DNA of 64,000 nucleotides from an uncultured Pseudomonadales bacterium (GTDB lineage: Bacteria; Pseudomonadota; Gammaproteobacteria; Pseudomonadales; Cellvibrionaceae). Each line of letters starts with the position of its first letter. Within the stretch, counting starts at the first letter, position 1. Shown here one piece after another: positions 11,092-20,700 of this stretch. The translations under genes and the position numbers were made by a program. The stretch covers positions 16,675 through 80,674 of the forward strand of contig CANLBN010000005.1 in the NCBI GenBank assembly GCA_947488935.1, read 5' to 3'. The notes below the pieces were generated by a model, which saw only the letters and a list, made by a program, of their open reading frames with translations, did not search any database and had not been told where the DNA came from.

Positions 11092-11562
11092 ATGCCAAGA
11101 AGAAGAGTCGTCGCGAAGCGAGAGATACTACCAGATCCTAAATTTGGAGATCTAAAGCTTGCGAAATTTATGAATATTTTGATGGTCAGCGGTAAAAAAG
11201 CCGTTGCTGAGCGTATCGTTTACGGTGCACTTGATATCGTCACTGAAAAATCAGGTAAAGATGCGCTTGAGTGCTTTAGTGAAGCACTAGACGCAATCGC
11301 TCCACTCGTCGAAGTTAAAGCTCGTCGTGTAGGTGGTGCTACTTACCAAGTGCCTGTTGAGGTTCGTCCAGCTCGTCGCGAAGCATTAGCTATGCGTTGG
11401 TTGGTAGAGTACTCGCGCAAGCGCAGTGAAAAATCAATGCCTGCTCGCCTAGCAGGTGAATTGCTTGATGCGTCACAAGGTAAAGGTGCGTCAGTTAAGA
11501 AACGCGAAGATGTCCATCGTATGGCAGAGGCTAACAAAGCCTTCTCTCATTACCGTTTCTAA
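11092..11562 (+). CDS. rpsG: 30S ribosomal protein S7
   Basis: S7 initiates assembly of the 30S head by binding the 3' domain of 16S rRNA. The protein is 156 residues and begins [20 protein letters not shown], the usual N-terminus; it carries [14 protein letters not shown] and ends AFSHYRF, as expected. It follows rpsL at 141 bases. Unlike the usual arrangement, a strong terminator-like hairpin and about 330 bases of palindromic repeat separate it from fusA, so some transcripts may end here. Confidence 0.99.
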   Translation: MPRRRVVAKREILPDPKFGDLKLAKFMNILMVSGKKAVAERIVYGALDIVTEKSGKDALECFSEALDAIAPLVEVKARRVGGATYQVPVEVRPARREALAMRWLVEYSRKRSEKSMPARLAGELLDASQGKGASVKKREDVHRMAEANKAFSHYRF

Positions 11563-11578
11563 TCATTGTTTAATGATT

Positions 11579-11609
11579 TTAAAAAGGCAGCCTAACCGCT
11601 GCCTTTTTT
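11579..11609 (+). terminator. Terminator-like hairpin after rpsG
   Basis: AAAAAGGCAGC at 11581-11591 pairs with GCTGCCTTTTT at 11598-11608 across a six-base loop, followed by more T. This is a good intrinsic terminator inside the str operon, between rpsG and fusA. It would reduce read-through into fusA or imply a separate fusA promoter. Confidence 0.85.
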
Positions 11610-11612
11610 ATG

Positions 11613-11867
11613 CCCTCCATGGATGGAGGGTAGATCAAAAATGCAGGAGCAATTTTTGAAGAAGCTACACAAGTGCACGGGCATAAAACTGCTCCTGCGT
11701 TTTCTGCACTTCCGTCGGTCGCTAATGGCTCCATGCATCACGCGACACTTGTGCATCCATGCACATCGCCCATGGCGGTTGTATCCCGCGAGCGCATGGA
11801 TGCGCAAGAGCGGGGCACGTTCTTCATACATGGAGAGTGCATCAAAAATGCAGGAGCAACTTTTGAG
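11613..11867. repeat. Palindrome-rich intergenic repeat between rpsG and fusA
   Basis: The segment opens with a perfect palindromic arm pair (CCCTCCAT at 11613-11620, ATGGAGGG at 11623-11630). A 19-base direct repeat, ATCAAAAATGCAGGAGCAA, occurs at 11634-11652 and again at 11841-11859, with similar flanks for about 40 bases. An inverted relative (CTGCTCCTGCG, 11690-11700) and a CACAAGTG/CACTTGTG pair lie between. Short frames in this stretch are not convincing genes. Part of it (GCTCC, then TGCACTTCC, then GGTCG) resembles the stretch behind tuf, suggesting a dispersed repeat family. Confidence 0.7.
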
Positions 11868-11942
11868 TGTGCTAGCTCATTCAAAAAGCCGTTTTTAAGT
11901 CCTTAATTTAAAAATATTTAACATCTATCGGAGCATGTAAAG

Positions 11943-14042
11943 GTGGCACGTAAAACTCCTATCTCTCGTTATCGTAATATTGGTATTGTTGCCCATGTTG
12001 ATGCGGGTAAAACGACAACAACTGAGCGTGTATTGTTCTATACGGGTCTCTCTCACAAAATTGGTGAGGTGCACGATGGTGCGGCAACAATGGACTGGAT
12101 GGAGCAAGAGCAAGAGCGTGGTATCACGATTACCTCTGCAGCAACTACGTGCTTTTGGGCCGGTATGCAGCAGCAATACGATCAGCATCGCATTAATATT
12201 ATCGATACTCCTGGGCACGTTGACTTTACCATTGAGGTGGAGCGTTCGTTGCGTGTGCTTGATGGTGCTGTCGTTGTTTTATGTGGTTCCTCTGGTGTGC
12301 AGCCGCAAACCGAAACCGTATGGCGTCAGGCCAATAAATACGAAGTGCCGCGTATGGTGTTTGTCAATAAAATGGACCGCGCAGGCGCTGATTTTATGAG
12401 TGTTGTTGATCAGCTCAAAGATCGCCTAGGTGCAAACCCGGTGCCCATGCAGATGACGATTGGTTCTGAAGAAGAGTTTAAGGGTGTAGTTGACCTGATT
12501 AAGATGAAGGCAATTTTGTGGAATGAGGCTGATCAAGGGATGACCTTTGAATATGCTGAGATCCCGGCCGATATGCAGGCAGATTGCGAAGCAATGCGAG
12601 AGCAGCTGATTGAAGTTGCCGCAGAAGCAACCGATGAGATGATGGATAAATATCTCGAAGGCGAAGAGCTAAGCGAAGAAGAAATAAAAGCGGGTATCCG
12701 CGCGCGTACACTGGCTAACGAAATTGTGCCTATTTTTGGTGGCTCAGCGTTTAAAAACAAAGGTGTGCAAGCGGTGCTTGATGCTGTTATCGAATATCTG
12801 CCATCGCCGCAAGAAGTAAAAGCGATTGAGGGTACGCTCGATGATGGTGAAACCTTGGCCTCGCGTGAGGCAGAAGATGATGCGCCTTTTTCTGCTCTTG
12901 CCTTTAAGATTGCTACGGATCCATTTGTAGGTACTTTAACCTTTTTTAGGGTCTACTCGGGCAAGCTCGAAAGTGGCACGGCTGTTTATAATTCTGTTAA
13001 GGGTAAGCGCGAGCGAGTTGGGCGTATGGTGCAAATGCATGCTAACTCCCGCGAAGAGATCAAAGAAGTGTTAGCCGGTGATATTGCCGCCGCTATTGGC
13101 CTAAAAGATGTCACTACAGGTGACACGCTGTGCTCTGAAGGCGGAAAAATTATCCTTGAGCGTATGGAATTCCCTGAGCCGGTTATCTCGGTTGCTGTTG
13201 AGCCAAGGTCTCAAGCGGATCAAGAAAAAATGGGTATTGCCTTAGGTAAACTTGCGCAAGAAGATCCCTCTTTTAGAGTCAAAACAGACGAAGAAACGGG
13301 CCAAACGATTATTTCGGGTATGGGTGAGCTTCATCTCGACATCCTTGTTGATCGTATGCGTCGCGAATTTAGTGTTGAGGCGAATATTGGTAAGCCGCAA
13401 GTGGCTTATCGAGAGCGTATTACTACAACTTCTGAGATCGAAGGTAAGTTTGTTCGTCAGTCTGGTGGCCGTGGTCAGTATGGTCATGTATGGGTTCGGT
13501 TTGAGCCGGCCGAAGATAACAACGCCGAAGGTTTAGAGTTCGTTAACGAGGTTGTTGGTGGTAGTGTCCCTAAGGAATATATCCCAGCGGTAGAGAAAGG
13601 CATCTCTGAGCAAATGAAGAATGGCGTGCTGGCTGGATACCCTCTGCTAGGTCTAAAGGCAACGCTTTATGATGGGTCTTTCCATGATGTCGACTCTAAC
13701 GAGATGGCCTTTAAAATAGCAGGCTCTCTAGCGACTAAAAAGCTAGCCGACGAAGGTGGTGCGAAGTTGCTAGAGCCAATGATGCGCGTTGAGGTTGTTA
13801 CTCCTGAAGAAAATATGGGCGATGTAGTTGGTGATCTTAATCGCCGTCGCGGTATTATTTTAGGGATGGAGGACGGTCCTGCCGGGAAAACGGTTGATGC
13901 CGATGTACCGCTTGCAGAAATGTTTGGTTATGCCACTGACCTTCGTTCGGCAACGCAAGGGCGTGCGACATTTAGTATGGAATTTAAAGAGTATGCTGAA
14001 GCGCCGGCTAAAGTCTCAAAAGAGATTATCGCTAAGCATTAA
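11943..14042 (+). CDS. fusA: Elongation factor G
   Basis: EF-G is the GTPase that drives ribosomal translocation and, with RRF, ribosome recycling. The protein is 699 residues with all G-domain motifs: [13 protein letters not shown] (P-loop), [11 protein letters not shown] (switch I), DTPGHVDF and NKMDR. The start is GTG 11943, supported by GGAG about 10 bases upstream and by the usual N-terminus [15 protein letters not shown]. It is the canonical str-operon copy, with tuf 48 bases downstream. A second EF-G gene lies 1.6 kb further on and differs clearly in sequence. Confidence 0.98.
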   Translation: MARKTPISRYRNIGIVAHVDAGKTTTTERVLFYTGLSHKIGEVHDGAATMDWMEQEQERGITITSAATTCFWAGMQQQYDQHRINIIDTPGHVDFTIEVERSLRVLDGAVVVLCGSSGVQPQTETVWRQANKYEVPRMVFVNKMDRAGADFMSVVDQLKDRLGANPVPMQMTIGSEEEFKGVVDLIKMKAILWNEADQGMTFEYAEIPADMQADCEAMREQLIEVAAEATDEMMDKYLEGEELSEEEIKAGIRARTLANEIVPIFGGSAFKNKGVQAVLDAVIEYLPSPQEVKAIEGTLDDGETLASREAEDDAPFSALAFKIATDPFVGTLTFFRVYSGKLESGTAVYNSVKGKRERVGRMVQMHANSREEIKEVLAGDIAAAIGLKDVTTGDTLCSEGGKIILERMEFPEPVISVAVEPRSQADQEKMGIALGKLAQEDPSFRVKTDEETGQTIISGMGELHLDILVDRMRREFSVEANIGKPQVAYRERITTTSEIEGKFVRQSGGRGQYGHVWVRFEPAEDNNAEGLEFVNEVVGGSVPKEYIPAVEKGISEQMKNGVLAGYPLLGLKATLYDGSFHDVDSNEMAFKIAGSLATKKLADEGGAKLLEPMMRVEVVTPEENMGDVVGDLNRRRGIILGMEDGPAGKTVDADVPLAEMFGYATDLRSATQGRATFSMEFKEYAEAPAKVSKEIIAKH

Positions 14043-14090
14043 TTGGGTTCTTGTTTTAAAAATAATTGAATACCTTAAAGAGATAGCACA

Positions 14091-15314
14091 ATGGCAAAAG
14101 AAAAGTTTGAACGTAATAAGCCCCACGTCAATGTGGGCACAATTGGTCACGTTGACCATGGTAAAACCACTCTAACAGCCGCGTTAACCCGCGTATGTTC
14201 AGAAGTATGGGGCGGTGCAGCTGTTGCCTTTGACGGTATTGATAATGCGCCTGAAGAGCGTGAGCGCGGTATTACTATTGCAACCTCGCACGTTGAATAT
14301 GATTCACCTGATCGTCACTACGCACACGTAGATTGCCCAGGTCACGCCGATTATGTTAAAAACATGATCACCGGTGCGGCTCAAATGGACGGTGCTATCC
14401 TGGTGTGTGGCGCAACTGATGGCCCTATGCCTCAAACACGTGAGCACATCTTGCTTTCACGTCAGGTGGGTGTTCCTTATATCGTAGTATTCCTAAACAA
14501 AGCTGACCTACTTGCAGAAGACTGTGGTGGCGTTGGTTCAGAAGAATATGACGAAATGCTAGAGCTTGTTGAAATGGAGCTACGTGAGTTATTAGATACT
14601 TACGAATTCCCAGGTGATGACACGCCAATTATTGCGGGTTCTGCATTGATGGCCCTTAACGGTGAAGACGATAACGAGCTAGGCACTTCTGCGGTTAAAA
14701 AGCTTGTTGAGACTCTAGACTCGTATATTCCAGAGCCAGAGCGTGCAATCGATCAACCATTCTTGATGCCTATTGAAGATGTATTCTCAATTTCTGGTCG
14801 TGGTACGGTTGTTACCGGTCGTGTTGAGCGCGGTATCATCAAAGTGGGTGAAGAAATCGAAATCGTTGGTATTAAAGACACCACTAAAACTACCTGTACC
14901 GGTGTTGAGATGTTCCGTAAGTTGCTTGACGAAGGTCGTGCAGGCGAGAACGTTGGTGTTCTTCTTCGTGGTACTAAGCGTGAAGAGATTGAGCGCGGCC
15001 AAGTATTGTGTGTGCCGGGTTCTGTTAAGCCACATACTACCTTTGAAGCAGAGATTTATGTGCTGTCAAAAGATGAAGGTGGTCGTCATACACCATTCTT
15101 TAAAGGCTATCGTCCACAGTTTTACTTCCGTACAACGGATGTGACGGGTGCTTGTGAATTACCAGAAGGCGTAGAAATGGTTATGCCGGGTGATAACATC
15201 CAAATGGTTGTTACCTTGATTCACCCGATTGCGATGGAAGACGGTTTACGTTTTGCGATTCGCGAAGGTGGTAGAACCGTGGGAGCCGGAGTCGTAGCGA
15301 AGATTATTGAGTAA
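14091..15314 (+). CDS. tuf: Elongation factor Tu
   Basis: EF-Tu brings aminoacyl-tRNA to the ribosome as a GTP complex. The protein is 407 residues with [22 protein letters not shown] and NKAD motifs and the antibiotic-site region in domain 2. It ends [10 protein letters not shown]. The C-terminal codons are unusual in context: the same VVAKIIE-stop peptide is encoded again at 15380-15403, and AKIIE-stop a third time at 15422-15439, with synonymous differences. This suggests that the present 3' end was acquired by recombination. A second tuf gene, if present, lies outside the window. Confidence 0.99.
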   Translation: MAKEKFERNKPHVNVGTIGHVDHGKTTLTAALTRVCSEVWGGAAVAFDGIDNAPEERERGITIATSHVEYDSPDRHYAHVDCPGHADYVKNMITGAAQMDGAILVCGATDGPMPQTREHILLSRQVGVPYIVVFLNKADLLAEDCGGVGSEEYDEMLELVEMELRELLDTYEFPGDDTPIIAGSALMALNGEDDNELGTSAVKKLVETLDSYIPEPERAIDQPFLMPIEDVFSISGRGTVVTGRVERGIIKVGEEIEIVGIKDTTKTTCTGVEMFRKLLDEGRAGENVGVLLRGTKREEIERGQVLCVPGSVKPHTTFEAEIYVLSKDEGGRHTPFFKGYRPQFYFRTTDVTGACELPEGVEMVMPGDNIQMVVTLIHPIAMEDGLRFAIREGGRTVGAGVVAKIIE

Positions 15315-15379
15315 GAGTGGCTTTTGGCGTTGGCAAGTTCTTGCTCCATGCAGAACTTGCACTTCCACCATCCGTGGTG
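15315..15379 (+). repeat. Short hairpin element inserted behind tuf
   Basis: The 65 bases between the tuf stop and the second copy of the tuf tail hold two hairpins: GCAAGTTC at 15333-15340 with GAACTTGC at 15353-15360, and CCACCA at 15365-15370 with TGGTGG at 15375-15380. The wording GCTCC, TGCACTTCC, GGTCG is shared with the repeat at 11690-11720. It may be a small mobile repeat. Confidence 0.55.
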
Positions 15380-15403
15380 GTCGTTGCTAAAATTATCGAG
15401 TAA
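15380..15403 (+). pseudogene. Displaced tuf 3' end, second copy
   Basis: These 24 bases encode VVAKIIE and a TAA stop, exactly the end of EF-Tu, but differ from the real tuf end (15291-15314) at four synonymous third positions (GTT for GTA, GCT for GCG, AAA for AAG, ATC for ATT). It has no start and is a remnant. The synonymous pattern points to an original tuf tail displaced by a recombined one. Confidence 0.75.
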
Positions 15404-15421
15404 GTAGTATTTTGCTCTAAA

Positions 15422-15439
15422 GCCAAAATCATCGAATAA
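15422..15439 (+). pseudogene. Displaced tuf 3' end, third copy
   Basis: These 18 bases encode AKIIE and TAA, again the end of EF-Tu with different synonymous codons (GCC AAA ATC ATC GAA). Homology stops upstream of the alanine codon. Six codons alone could match by chance, but the third occurrence within 150 bases behind tuf makes a repeated tail exchange plausible. Confidence 0.5.
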
Positions 15440-15458
15440 CTTTTGATGATTGAGTTAT

Positions 15459-15495
15459 AAAAAGGCCGAGTTGCTATGCATCTCGGCTTTTTGTT
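15459..15495 (+). terminator. Terminator of the str operon
   Basis: GCCGAG at 15465-15470 pairs with CTCGGC at 15482-15487, flanked by an A-run before and a T-run after (CTTTTTG, then TTTTTTC). It closes fusA-tuf ahead of the second EF-G gene. Confidence 0.8.
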
Positions 15496-15680
15496 TTTTC
15501 TTCGTGTGGTATTTGAGTTGGGGGTGTGTGAGGCTTGCGTAAGCCTTATAATAATTCGCGCAAAAGTCCGAATTAATCCTCAACAAAAGCATTGACTTGC
15601 TGTATACTCCCGCGCAAATTTTGTCCACGTAGCTGTCAGTAAAATGCTACCTATATAAACAGTGAATGACGAGTAATCAC
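15496..15680 (+). promoter_or_regulatory. Upstream region of the second EF-G gene
   Basis: After the str terminator there is no gene until the second EF-G. The stretch TTGACTTGCTGTATACTCCC at 15593-15612 contains both a -35-like TTGACT and a -10-like TATACT, but they are only five bases apart, so they cannot be one promoter. TTGACT with a weaker -10 17 bases on, or TATACT with an upstream -35, are alternatives. The gene probably has its own promoter here. Confidence 0.35.
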
Positions 15681-17765
15681 ATGACTGATCTATCCCTTTA
15701 CAGAAATATTGGTATTTTCGCCCACGTTGACGCGGGTAAAACCACTACAACAGAACGTATTCTTAAGCTTACGGGTAAAATCCATAAGACTGGTGAGGTT
15801 CATGATGGTGAATCAACCACTGACTTCATGGAACAAGAGGCCGAGCGCGGTATTACTATTCAGTCGGCAGCGGTTAGTTGCTTTTGGAATGATCACCGTT
15901 TTAACGTTATCGACACACCGGGACACGTTGACTTTACGGTTGAAGTTTATCGTTCGCTAAAAGTATTGGATGGTGGTATTGGTGTTTTCTGTGGTTCTGG
16001 TGGCGTTGAGCCGCAATCAGAGACTAACTGGCGCTATGCGAACGAATCAGAAGTTGCTCGTGTTATCTTTGTTAACAAGCTAGATCGTATGGGTGCTGAC
16101 TTTTACCGTGTTGTTGGTCAAGTTGAAAAAGTATTGGCTGCAAACCCGCTAGTTATGACATTGCCTATTGGTGTTGAAGAGAATTTTGTGGGTGTTGTTG
16201 ATGTTCTCACTAAGAAAGCATACATTTGGGATGATACTGGCCTTCCTGAGAATTATACGGTTGAAGACGTTCCCGCTGATATGGTTGACAAAGTTAACGA
16301 ATATCACGAAATGTTGGTTGAAACAGCCGTTGAGCAAGATGACGACCTAATGATGGCTTATATGGATGGTGAGGAGCCATCTATCGAAGACCTTAAGCGT
16401 TGTATCCGTGCCGGTACTCGTACCATGGCGTTCTTCCCGACCTATTGTGGTTCTGCCTTTAAAAACAAAGGTATTCAGTTGGTGCTCGATGCGGTTGTTG
16501 ATTATCTACCGAGCCCTACAGAGGTTGATCCGCAGCCATTGACCGATGAAGAGGGTGTTGAAACAGGTGAGCATGCTCTAGTTTCTGTTGATGAGCCGCT
16601 ACGTGCATTGGCATTCAAAATTATGGATGACCGTTTTGGTGCGCTAACATTTGTGCGTATCTACTCGGGTAAATTAAAGAAAGGCGATACTATTCTTAAT
16701 TCCTTTACGGGTAAGACTGAGCGTGTTGGCCGTATGGTTGAGATGCAAGCTGATGAGCGTAATGAATTAGATAGCGCGCAAGCCGGTGACATTATTGCCA
16801 TCGTGGGTATGAAGAATGTGCAAACAGGTCATACTCTTTGCGATGTGAAGCACCCTTGTACGCTTGAAGCGATGGTTTTCCCAGAGCCGGTAATTTCAAT
16901 TGCTGTTGCACCAAAAGATAAAGGTGGTTCTGAAAAAATGGGCGTAGCCATTGGTAAAATGGTTGCAGAAGATCCGTCGTTCCGCGTTGAGACTGACGAA
17001 GATTCAGGTGAAACAATCCTTAAGGGTATGGGTGAGCTTCATCTTGATATTAAAGTCGATATCCTCAAGCGTACCTATGGTGTCGATCTAGAGGTGGGTC
17101 AGCCGCAGGTTGCATACCGCGAGACGATTACTCAATCAATCGAAGACAGCTACACGCACAAGAAGCAATCGGGTGGTTCTGGTCAGTTTGGTAAAATCGA
17201 TTACCGCATCAAGCCAGGTGAGCCAGGTTCTGGTTTTGCGTTTAATTCAGTGGTTGTAGGTGGTAATGTTCCTAAGGAATTCTTCCCGGCTATTGAAAAA
17301 GGCTTTAAGGGTATGATGGGCGAGGGTGTTCTTGCAGGCTTCCCTGTATTGGATGTTGAAGTTGAATTATTCGATGGTGCTTTCCACGCCGTGGATTCAT
17401 CGGCGGTTGCCTTTGAAATTGCAGCAAAAGGCGCATTCCGTCAGTCAATTCCAAAAGCGGGTCCGCAACTCATTGAGCCAATTATGCATGTTGACGTATA
17501 CACGCCAGACGATCATGTGGGTGATGTGATTGGTGACCTTAACCGTCGTCGTGGCATGATTAAAGACCAAGAAGCGGGTGTAACGGGTGTGCGCGTTAAA
17601 GCGGATGTGCCTCTATCAGAAATGTTTGGTTATATTGGTAGTCTACGCACAATGACATCGGGTCGTGGTCAGTTCTCTATGGAGTTCTCTCACTATATGC
17701 CTTGTCCTAATCAGGTTGCCGAAGAAGTTATCGCTAAAGAAAAAGAGCGTAAAGCAGCTAAGTAA
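15681..17765 (+). CDS. fusA2: Second elongation factor G (EF-G2 type)
   Basis: This 694-residue translation GTPase is a paralogue of the str-operon EF-G, with [36 protein letters not shown] and [10 protein letters not shown]. It resembles the second EF-G of Vibrio and Pseudomonas. Its tasks are likely a subset of EF-G functions (translocation or ribosome recycling), but this cannot be told from the sequence. I chose ATG 15681 because [13 protein letters not shown] fits the family N-terminus; an ATG at 15666 would add five residues. The gene stands alone between the str terminator and a strong terminator at 17782, with its own upstream region. Its place between tuf and rpsJ is unusual. Confidence 0.95.
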   Translation: MTDLSLYRNIGIFAHVDAGKTTTTERILKLTGKIHKTGEVHDGESTTDFMEQEAERGITIQSAAVSCFWNDHRFNVIDTPGHVDFTVEVYRSLKVLDGGIGVFCGSGGVEPQSETNWRYANESEVARVIFVNKLDRMGADFYRVVGQVEKVLAANPLVMTLPIGVEENFVGVVDVLTKKAYIWDDTGLPENYTVEDVPADMVDKVNEYHEMLVETAVEQDDDLMMAYMDGEEPSIEDLKRCIRAGTRTMAFFPTYCGSAFKNKGIQLVLDAVVDYLPSPTEVDPQPLTDEEGVETGEHALVSVDEPLRALAFKIMDDRFGALTFVRIYSGKLKKGDTILNSFTGKTERVGRMVEMQADERNELDSAQAGDIIAIVGMKNVQTGHTLCDVKHPCTLEAMVFPEPVISIAVAPKDKGGSEKMGVAIGKMVAEDPSFRVETDEDSGETILKGMGELHLDIKVDILKRTYGVDLEVGQPQVAYRETITQSIEDSYTHKKQSGGSGQFGKIDYRIKPGEPGSGFAFNSVVVGGNVPKEFFPAIEKGFKGMMGEGVLAGFPVLDVEVELFDGAFHAVDSSAVAFEIAAKGAFRQSIPKAGPQLIEPIMHVDVYTPDDHVGDVIGDLNRRRGMIKDQEAGVTGVRVKADVPLSEMFGYIGSLRTMTSGRGQFSMEFSHYMPCPNQVAEEVIAKEKERKAAK

Positions 17766-17781
17766 ATTTAGCTTCTGTTCT

Positions 17782-17809
17782 AAAAGCCTCGCAATGCGAG
17801 GCTTTTTTT
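17782..17809. terminator. Bidirectional terminator between fusA2 and the thioesterase gene
   Basis: AAAAGCCTCGC at 17782-17792 pairs perfectly with GCGAGGCTTTT at 17796-17806. A-runs and T-runs on both sides let it work in both directions, serving the convergent genes on each side. Confidence 0.92.
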
Positions 17810-17819
17810 ATGGGTGTTA

Positions 17820-18248
17820 TTATTTGCTTTGATTTTTTTCAAGTACATATTGAGGTAGTTCAGATTCGGGTGGGATGGGTGTTGGTTTGCCATTGTCATT
17901 TAAGGCAACAAACTTAAAGTTGCCTTCGGTCACCTTCTCGCGGTTGCCTATGCGTCCTCGACGTACCCAGGCCTCAACATTTATTGTCATTGATGTGGTG
18001 CCGATCTTTATAACGCGCGTATAAACGCCGAGTATATCGCCTACCTTTACGGGGCGAATAAAGCTCATGCTGTCGAGAGATACGGTGACCACACGGCTTT
18101 GCGCGCGCTGGCTTGCGCAAATGCCCGCGGCTATATCCATTTGTGATAGCACCCAGCCACCAAAAATATCACCGGATGGATTTGTGTCGCTATGCATGGC
18201 GACGGTACGCGTTGTTAGTGTGCCTAATGTTTGTTCTATGCTGTCCAT
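17820..18248 (-). CDS. yciA: Acyl-CoA thioesterase, YciA-type hotdog protein
   Basis: This 142-residue protein hydrolyses acyl-CoA thioesters. The signature HSDTNPSGDIFGGWVLSQMD at residues 19-38 is the YciA/BFIT hotdog motif, with the catalytic aspartate in GDIFGG. The segment SRVVTVSLDSMSFIRPVKVGD is also typical. Length matches the family. It is convergent with the second EF-G gene and shares its terminator. Its location inside the ribosomal supercluster, between tuf and rpsJ, suggests insertion of a fusA2-yciA block rather than a role in translation. Confidence 0.92.
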   Translation of the reverse strand: MDSIEQTLGTLTTRTVAMHSDTNPSGDIFGGWVLSQMDIAAGICASQRAQSRVVTVSLDSMSFIRPVKVGDILGVYTRVIKIGTTSMTINVEAWVRRGRIGNREKVTEGNFKFVALNDNGKPTPIPPESELPQYVLEKNQSK

Positions 18249-18518
18249 AAAATCCTCAGTGAATAGTAATGTAAAGCGTGTGCTTAACTTATAGTAAAAA
18301 CTGGGTCTATTATCTACAAAAGTATAGTCTTGCGATACCGTTCTATTCGTTGGGCTGCCTTGTTTCTCTGTTTTGGGTAGGTATTGGGTGGCTGGTTGTG
18401 AAGGCTAAAGATAGAGAGATAGAAGGAGTGCCGGCGCTGCTTGTCGGCGTTACAAATAAACTTATAAGGCTGGTTGGTGGCTTAATGCATTTATATTAAA
18501 AATAAGTGTTTATTAGGG
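18249..18518. other. Intergenic region before the S10 promoter
   Basis: No gene is supported here. A GTG-started frame at 18278-18499 (73 codons, one hydrophobic stretch) has no ribosome binding site and no recognisable similarity. The region presumably holds the leftward promoter of the thioesterase gene. Confidence 0.45.
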
Positions 18519-18547
18519 TTGACGGCATAGGGTCACATCCATATAAT
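18519..18547 (+). promoter_or_regulatory. Sigma-70 promoter of the S10 operon
   Basis: TTGACG at 18519-18524 and a perfect TATAAT at 18542-18547 are separated by 17 bases. It lies 77 bases upstream of rpsJ and is the strongest-looking promoter in the window, fitting a ribosomal protein operon. A GCGCC stretch follows the -10 element. Confidence 0.9.
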
Positions 18548-18624
18548 TGCGCCTCAATTTTACGGGGGTAGGTTAAATACTTGCTCGCTGTGATCGTTCT
18601 TTAAAATTTTGGAGTTTGGCAGAA

Positions 18625-18936
18625 ATGCAGAATCAGCGCATTCGTATTCGTTTAAAAGCATTTGATCATAAGCTGATCGATGCGTCCACGCATGAGATTG
18701 TAGAAACCGTTCGTCGTACTGGCGCTCAGGTTCGTGGACCGATTCCTCTGCCGACTCGAAAAGAAAGATTTACCATTCTGGTTTCTCCGCATGTCAATAA
18801 AGATGCGCGTGATCAGTATGAGATTCGTACCCACAAGCGCTTGTTAGATATTGTGGAACCAACTGAAAAAACTGTTGATGCGTTAATGAAGCTAGATTTA
18901 GCAGCAGGCGTTGAAGTTCAGATTTCACTCGGTTAG
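18625..18936 (+). CDS. rpsJ: 30S ribosomal protein S10
   Basis: S10 is part of the 30S head and, as NusE, of the antitermination complex. ATG 18625 gives the normal 103 residues beginning [23 protein letters not shown] at 18611-18614 is correctly spaced for it, while the in-frame TTG at 18616 is too close. The segments [16 protein letters not shown] and [13 protein letters not shown] are diagnostic. It is the first gene of the S10 operon, but a 200-base gap follows before rplC. Confidence 0.99.
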   Translation: MQNQRIRIRLKAFDHKLIDASTHEIVETVRRTGAQVRGPIPLPTRKERFTILVSPHVNKDARDQYEIRTHKRLLDIVEPTEKTVDALMKLDLAAGVEVQISLG

Positions 18937-19136
18937 TTCCCGTATCTTAGGCTCCCAGTATAGGGAAAAGCTTGTGGGTTTTGTTTTAGGTAACACTAAA
19001 AATTAACAAGCTCACTTAGGATTGTTTGATGGTCCTTGTGTAACGCTCTGAGATGGGCGGCCATAGCGGGTCCTATTTCTGCTTTTTCATAAGCGGTTTT
19101 GGGGTGAGAAGCCCCGTACACTAATGAGGTTAAAAA
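18937..19136 (+). other. Leader-like gap between rpsJ and rplC
   Basis: These 200 bases separate two genes that are usually close. A hairpin GGGG at 19101-19104 with CCCC at 19112-19115 lies just before the rplC ribosome binding site (GAGG at 19125-19128). It could be a translational control element, perhaps for L4-type autoregulation, but no known leader fold can be confirmed by eye. Confidence 0.35.
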
Positions 19137-19790
19137 ATGACAATAGGTATTGTCGGTCGCAAGTGCGGCATGACGCGTATATTCGCTGACGATGGTGCAT
19201 CAATCCCGGTAACGGTGGTTGAGGTTGAACCAAATCGTATCACTCAAGTTAAAAGCATCGAAACTGACGGCTATCAAGCAGTTCAAGTAACTGTGGGTTC
19301 TCGTCGCGCCTCTCGTGTTAATAAGCCTGCTGCAGGTCACTACGCTAAAGCAAATGCAGAAGCAGGTAGGGGTTTGTGGGAGCTTCGCGCTAAAGGCGGT
19401 TTTGAGCAAGACGCTTCATTAGAAGTTGGCGGTGAGCTAACAGTTGCTTCTTTCGAAGTGGGTCAAAAAATTGATGTAACCGGCACCTCTAAAGGTAAAG
19501 GTTTCGCGGGTGGTGTTAAGCGTTGGAACTTTGCAATGCAAGATGCTACTCATGGTAACTCTATCTCTCACCGTGCTCCTGGTTCTATCGGTATGTGTCA
19601 AACTCCTGGCCGTGTATTTAAAGGCAAGAAGATGGCTGGCCATATGGGTGCTGAGCAAGTAACAATTCAGAATTTAGAAGTTGTTCGTGTAGATGAAGAG
19701 CGTAATTTATTGTTAGTTAAAGGTGCGGTTCCAGGTGCTCCTGGTGGCGACGTGATTGTTCGTCCTGCTGTGAAGTTGGGGGGTAAATAA
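19137..19790 (+). CDS. rplC: 50S ribosomal protein L3
   Basis: L3 is an early assembly protein of the 50S subunit near the peptidyl transferase centre. The 217-residue protein begins [16 protein letters not shown] and contains [13 protein letters not shown] and the loop [20 protein letters not shown], including the glutamine that is methylated in E. coli L3. Its stop overlaps the start of rplD by one base (TAATG), indicating translational coupling. Confidence 0.99.
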   Translation: MTIGIVGRKCGMTRIFADDGASIPVTVVEVEPNRITQVKSIETDGYQAVQVTVGSRRASRVNKPAAGHYAKANAEAGRGLWELRAKGGFEQDASLEVGGELTVASFEVGQKIDVTGTSKGKGFAGGVKRWNFAMQDATHGNSISHRAPGSIGMCQTPGRVFKGKKMAGHMGAEQVTIQNLEVVRVDEERNLLLVKGAVPGAPGGDVIVRPAVKLGGK

Positions 19791-20404
19791 TGGAGTTAAG
19801 TATTACAACGCCGGGTGGTGCAAATGGTGCGGTTAGCGTATCTGATGTTGCTTTTGCTCGTGCGTATAATCAAGATTTAGTGCATCAGGTTGTGGTTGCT
19901 TACCAAGCGGCTGCACGTCAAGGTTCGAAGGCTCAAAAAAATCGCGCAGCAGTTGCTGGCGGTGGTAAAAAGCCTTGGGCTCAAAAAGGTAGTGGTCGTG
20001 CCCGTGCAGGTACTTCTAGCAGCCCGATCTGGCGTAGCGGTGGTGTTACATTTGCAGCTCAGCCACGTAACTATGAGCAAAAAGTTAATAAGAAAATGTA
20101 TCGCGCAGCAATGCAGTGCATTATGTCTGAGTTGGCTCGTCAAGAGCGTTTGGTTGTTCTTGAGTCTTTAGAGCTCGAAGCGCCAAAAACTAAAGATTTA
20201 GTAAAATCCTTAGCGCAGTATGATATTGCTGATGCATTGATTGTTACTGAAGAAATGTCAGAGAACTTATATCTTGCGTCTAGAAATTTGCACAAGATTG
20301 GTGTTATCGATGCAGAAGCCATTGATCCAGTTAGCTTGGTTGGTTTTGATAAGGTGATTGTTACTGTGGCAGCACTTAAGAAAATTGAGGAGATGTTGTC
20401 GTGA
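19790..20404 (+). CDS. rplD: 50S ribosomal protein L4
   Basis: L4 lines the exit tunnel and in E. coli represses the S10 operon. The 204-residue protein contains [19 protein letters not shown], the extended loop that reaches the tunnel. It starts within the rplC stop codon and overlaps rplW by four bases (GTGA), so the three genes are tightly coupled. Confidence 0.99.
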   Translation: MELSITTPGGANGAVSVSDVAFARAYNQDLVHQVVVAYQAAARQGSKAQKNRAAVAGGGKKPWAQKGSGRARAGTSSSPIWRSGGVTFAAQPRNYEQKVNKKMYRAAMQCIMSELARQERLVVLESLELEAPKTKDLVKSLAQYDIADALIVTEEMSENLYLASRNLHKIGVIDAEAIDPVSLVGFDKVIVTVAALKKIEEMLS

Positions 20405-20697
20405 GTCAGGAGCGTCTATTAAAAATATTGTTAGCGCCTGTTGTCTCTGAAAAAGCAGTAGGTTCAGCTGAAGTGTCAAATCAAGTTGTCTTTAAGGTTG
20501 TTAAAGATGCAAGCAAGCCAGAAATTAAGGCTGCTGTAGAAAAAATGTTTGATGTAAAAGTTGATAGCGTTCGCACGCTAGTGATGAAAGGTAAGACTAA
20601 GCGTACTCGCTTTGGTCTTGGCAAGCGAAGTGACTGGAAAAAAGCTTACGTTAAGTTGGCTGATGGTCACGATATTGATTTTGCGATGGGGGCCTAA
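20401..20697 (+). CDS. rplW: 50S ribosomal protein L23
   Basis: L23 sits at the tunnel exit and docks trigger factor and SRP. The 98-residue protein uses a GTG start that overlaps the rplD stop. The segment [11 protein letters not shown] near the N-terminus and [16 protein letters not shown] are typical. rplB follows three bases after its stop. Confidence 0.99.
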   Translation: MSQERLLKILLAPVVSEKAVGSAEVSNQVVFKVVKDASKPEIKAAVEKMFDVKVDSVRTLVMKGKTKRTRFGLGKRSDWKKAYVKLADGHDIDFAMGA

Positions 20698-20700
20698 GAA

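Noticed and set aside
11592..11906. Several overlapping short frames between rpsG and fusA on both strands
   Set aside because: They lie wholly in the palindromic repeat and read as Cys/Arg/His-rich nonsense; no ribosome binding sites.
15593..15612. TTGACT and TATACT as one promoter for the second EF-G gene
   Set aside because: The two hexamers are only five bases apart, so they cannot act as the -35 and -10 of one promoter.
18278..18499. 73-codon frame with a hydrophobic stretch before the S10 promoter
   Set aside because: It has a GTG start without a ribosome binding site, no recognisable similarity and an odd composition; chance is the better explanation.
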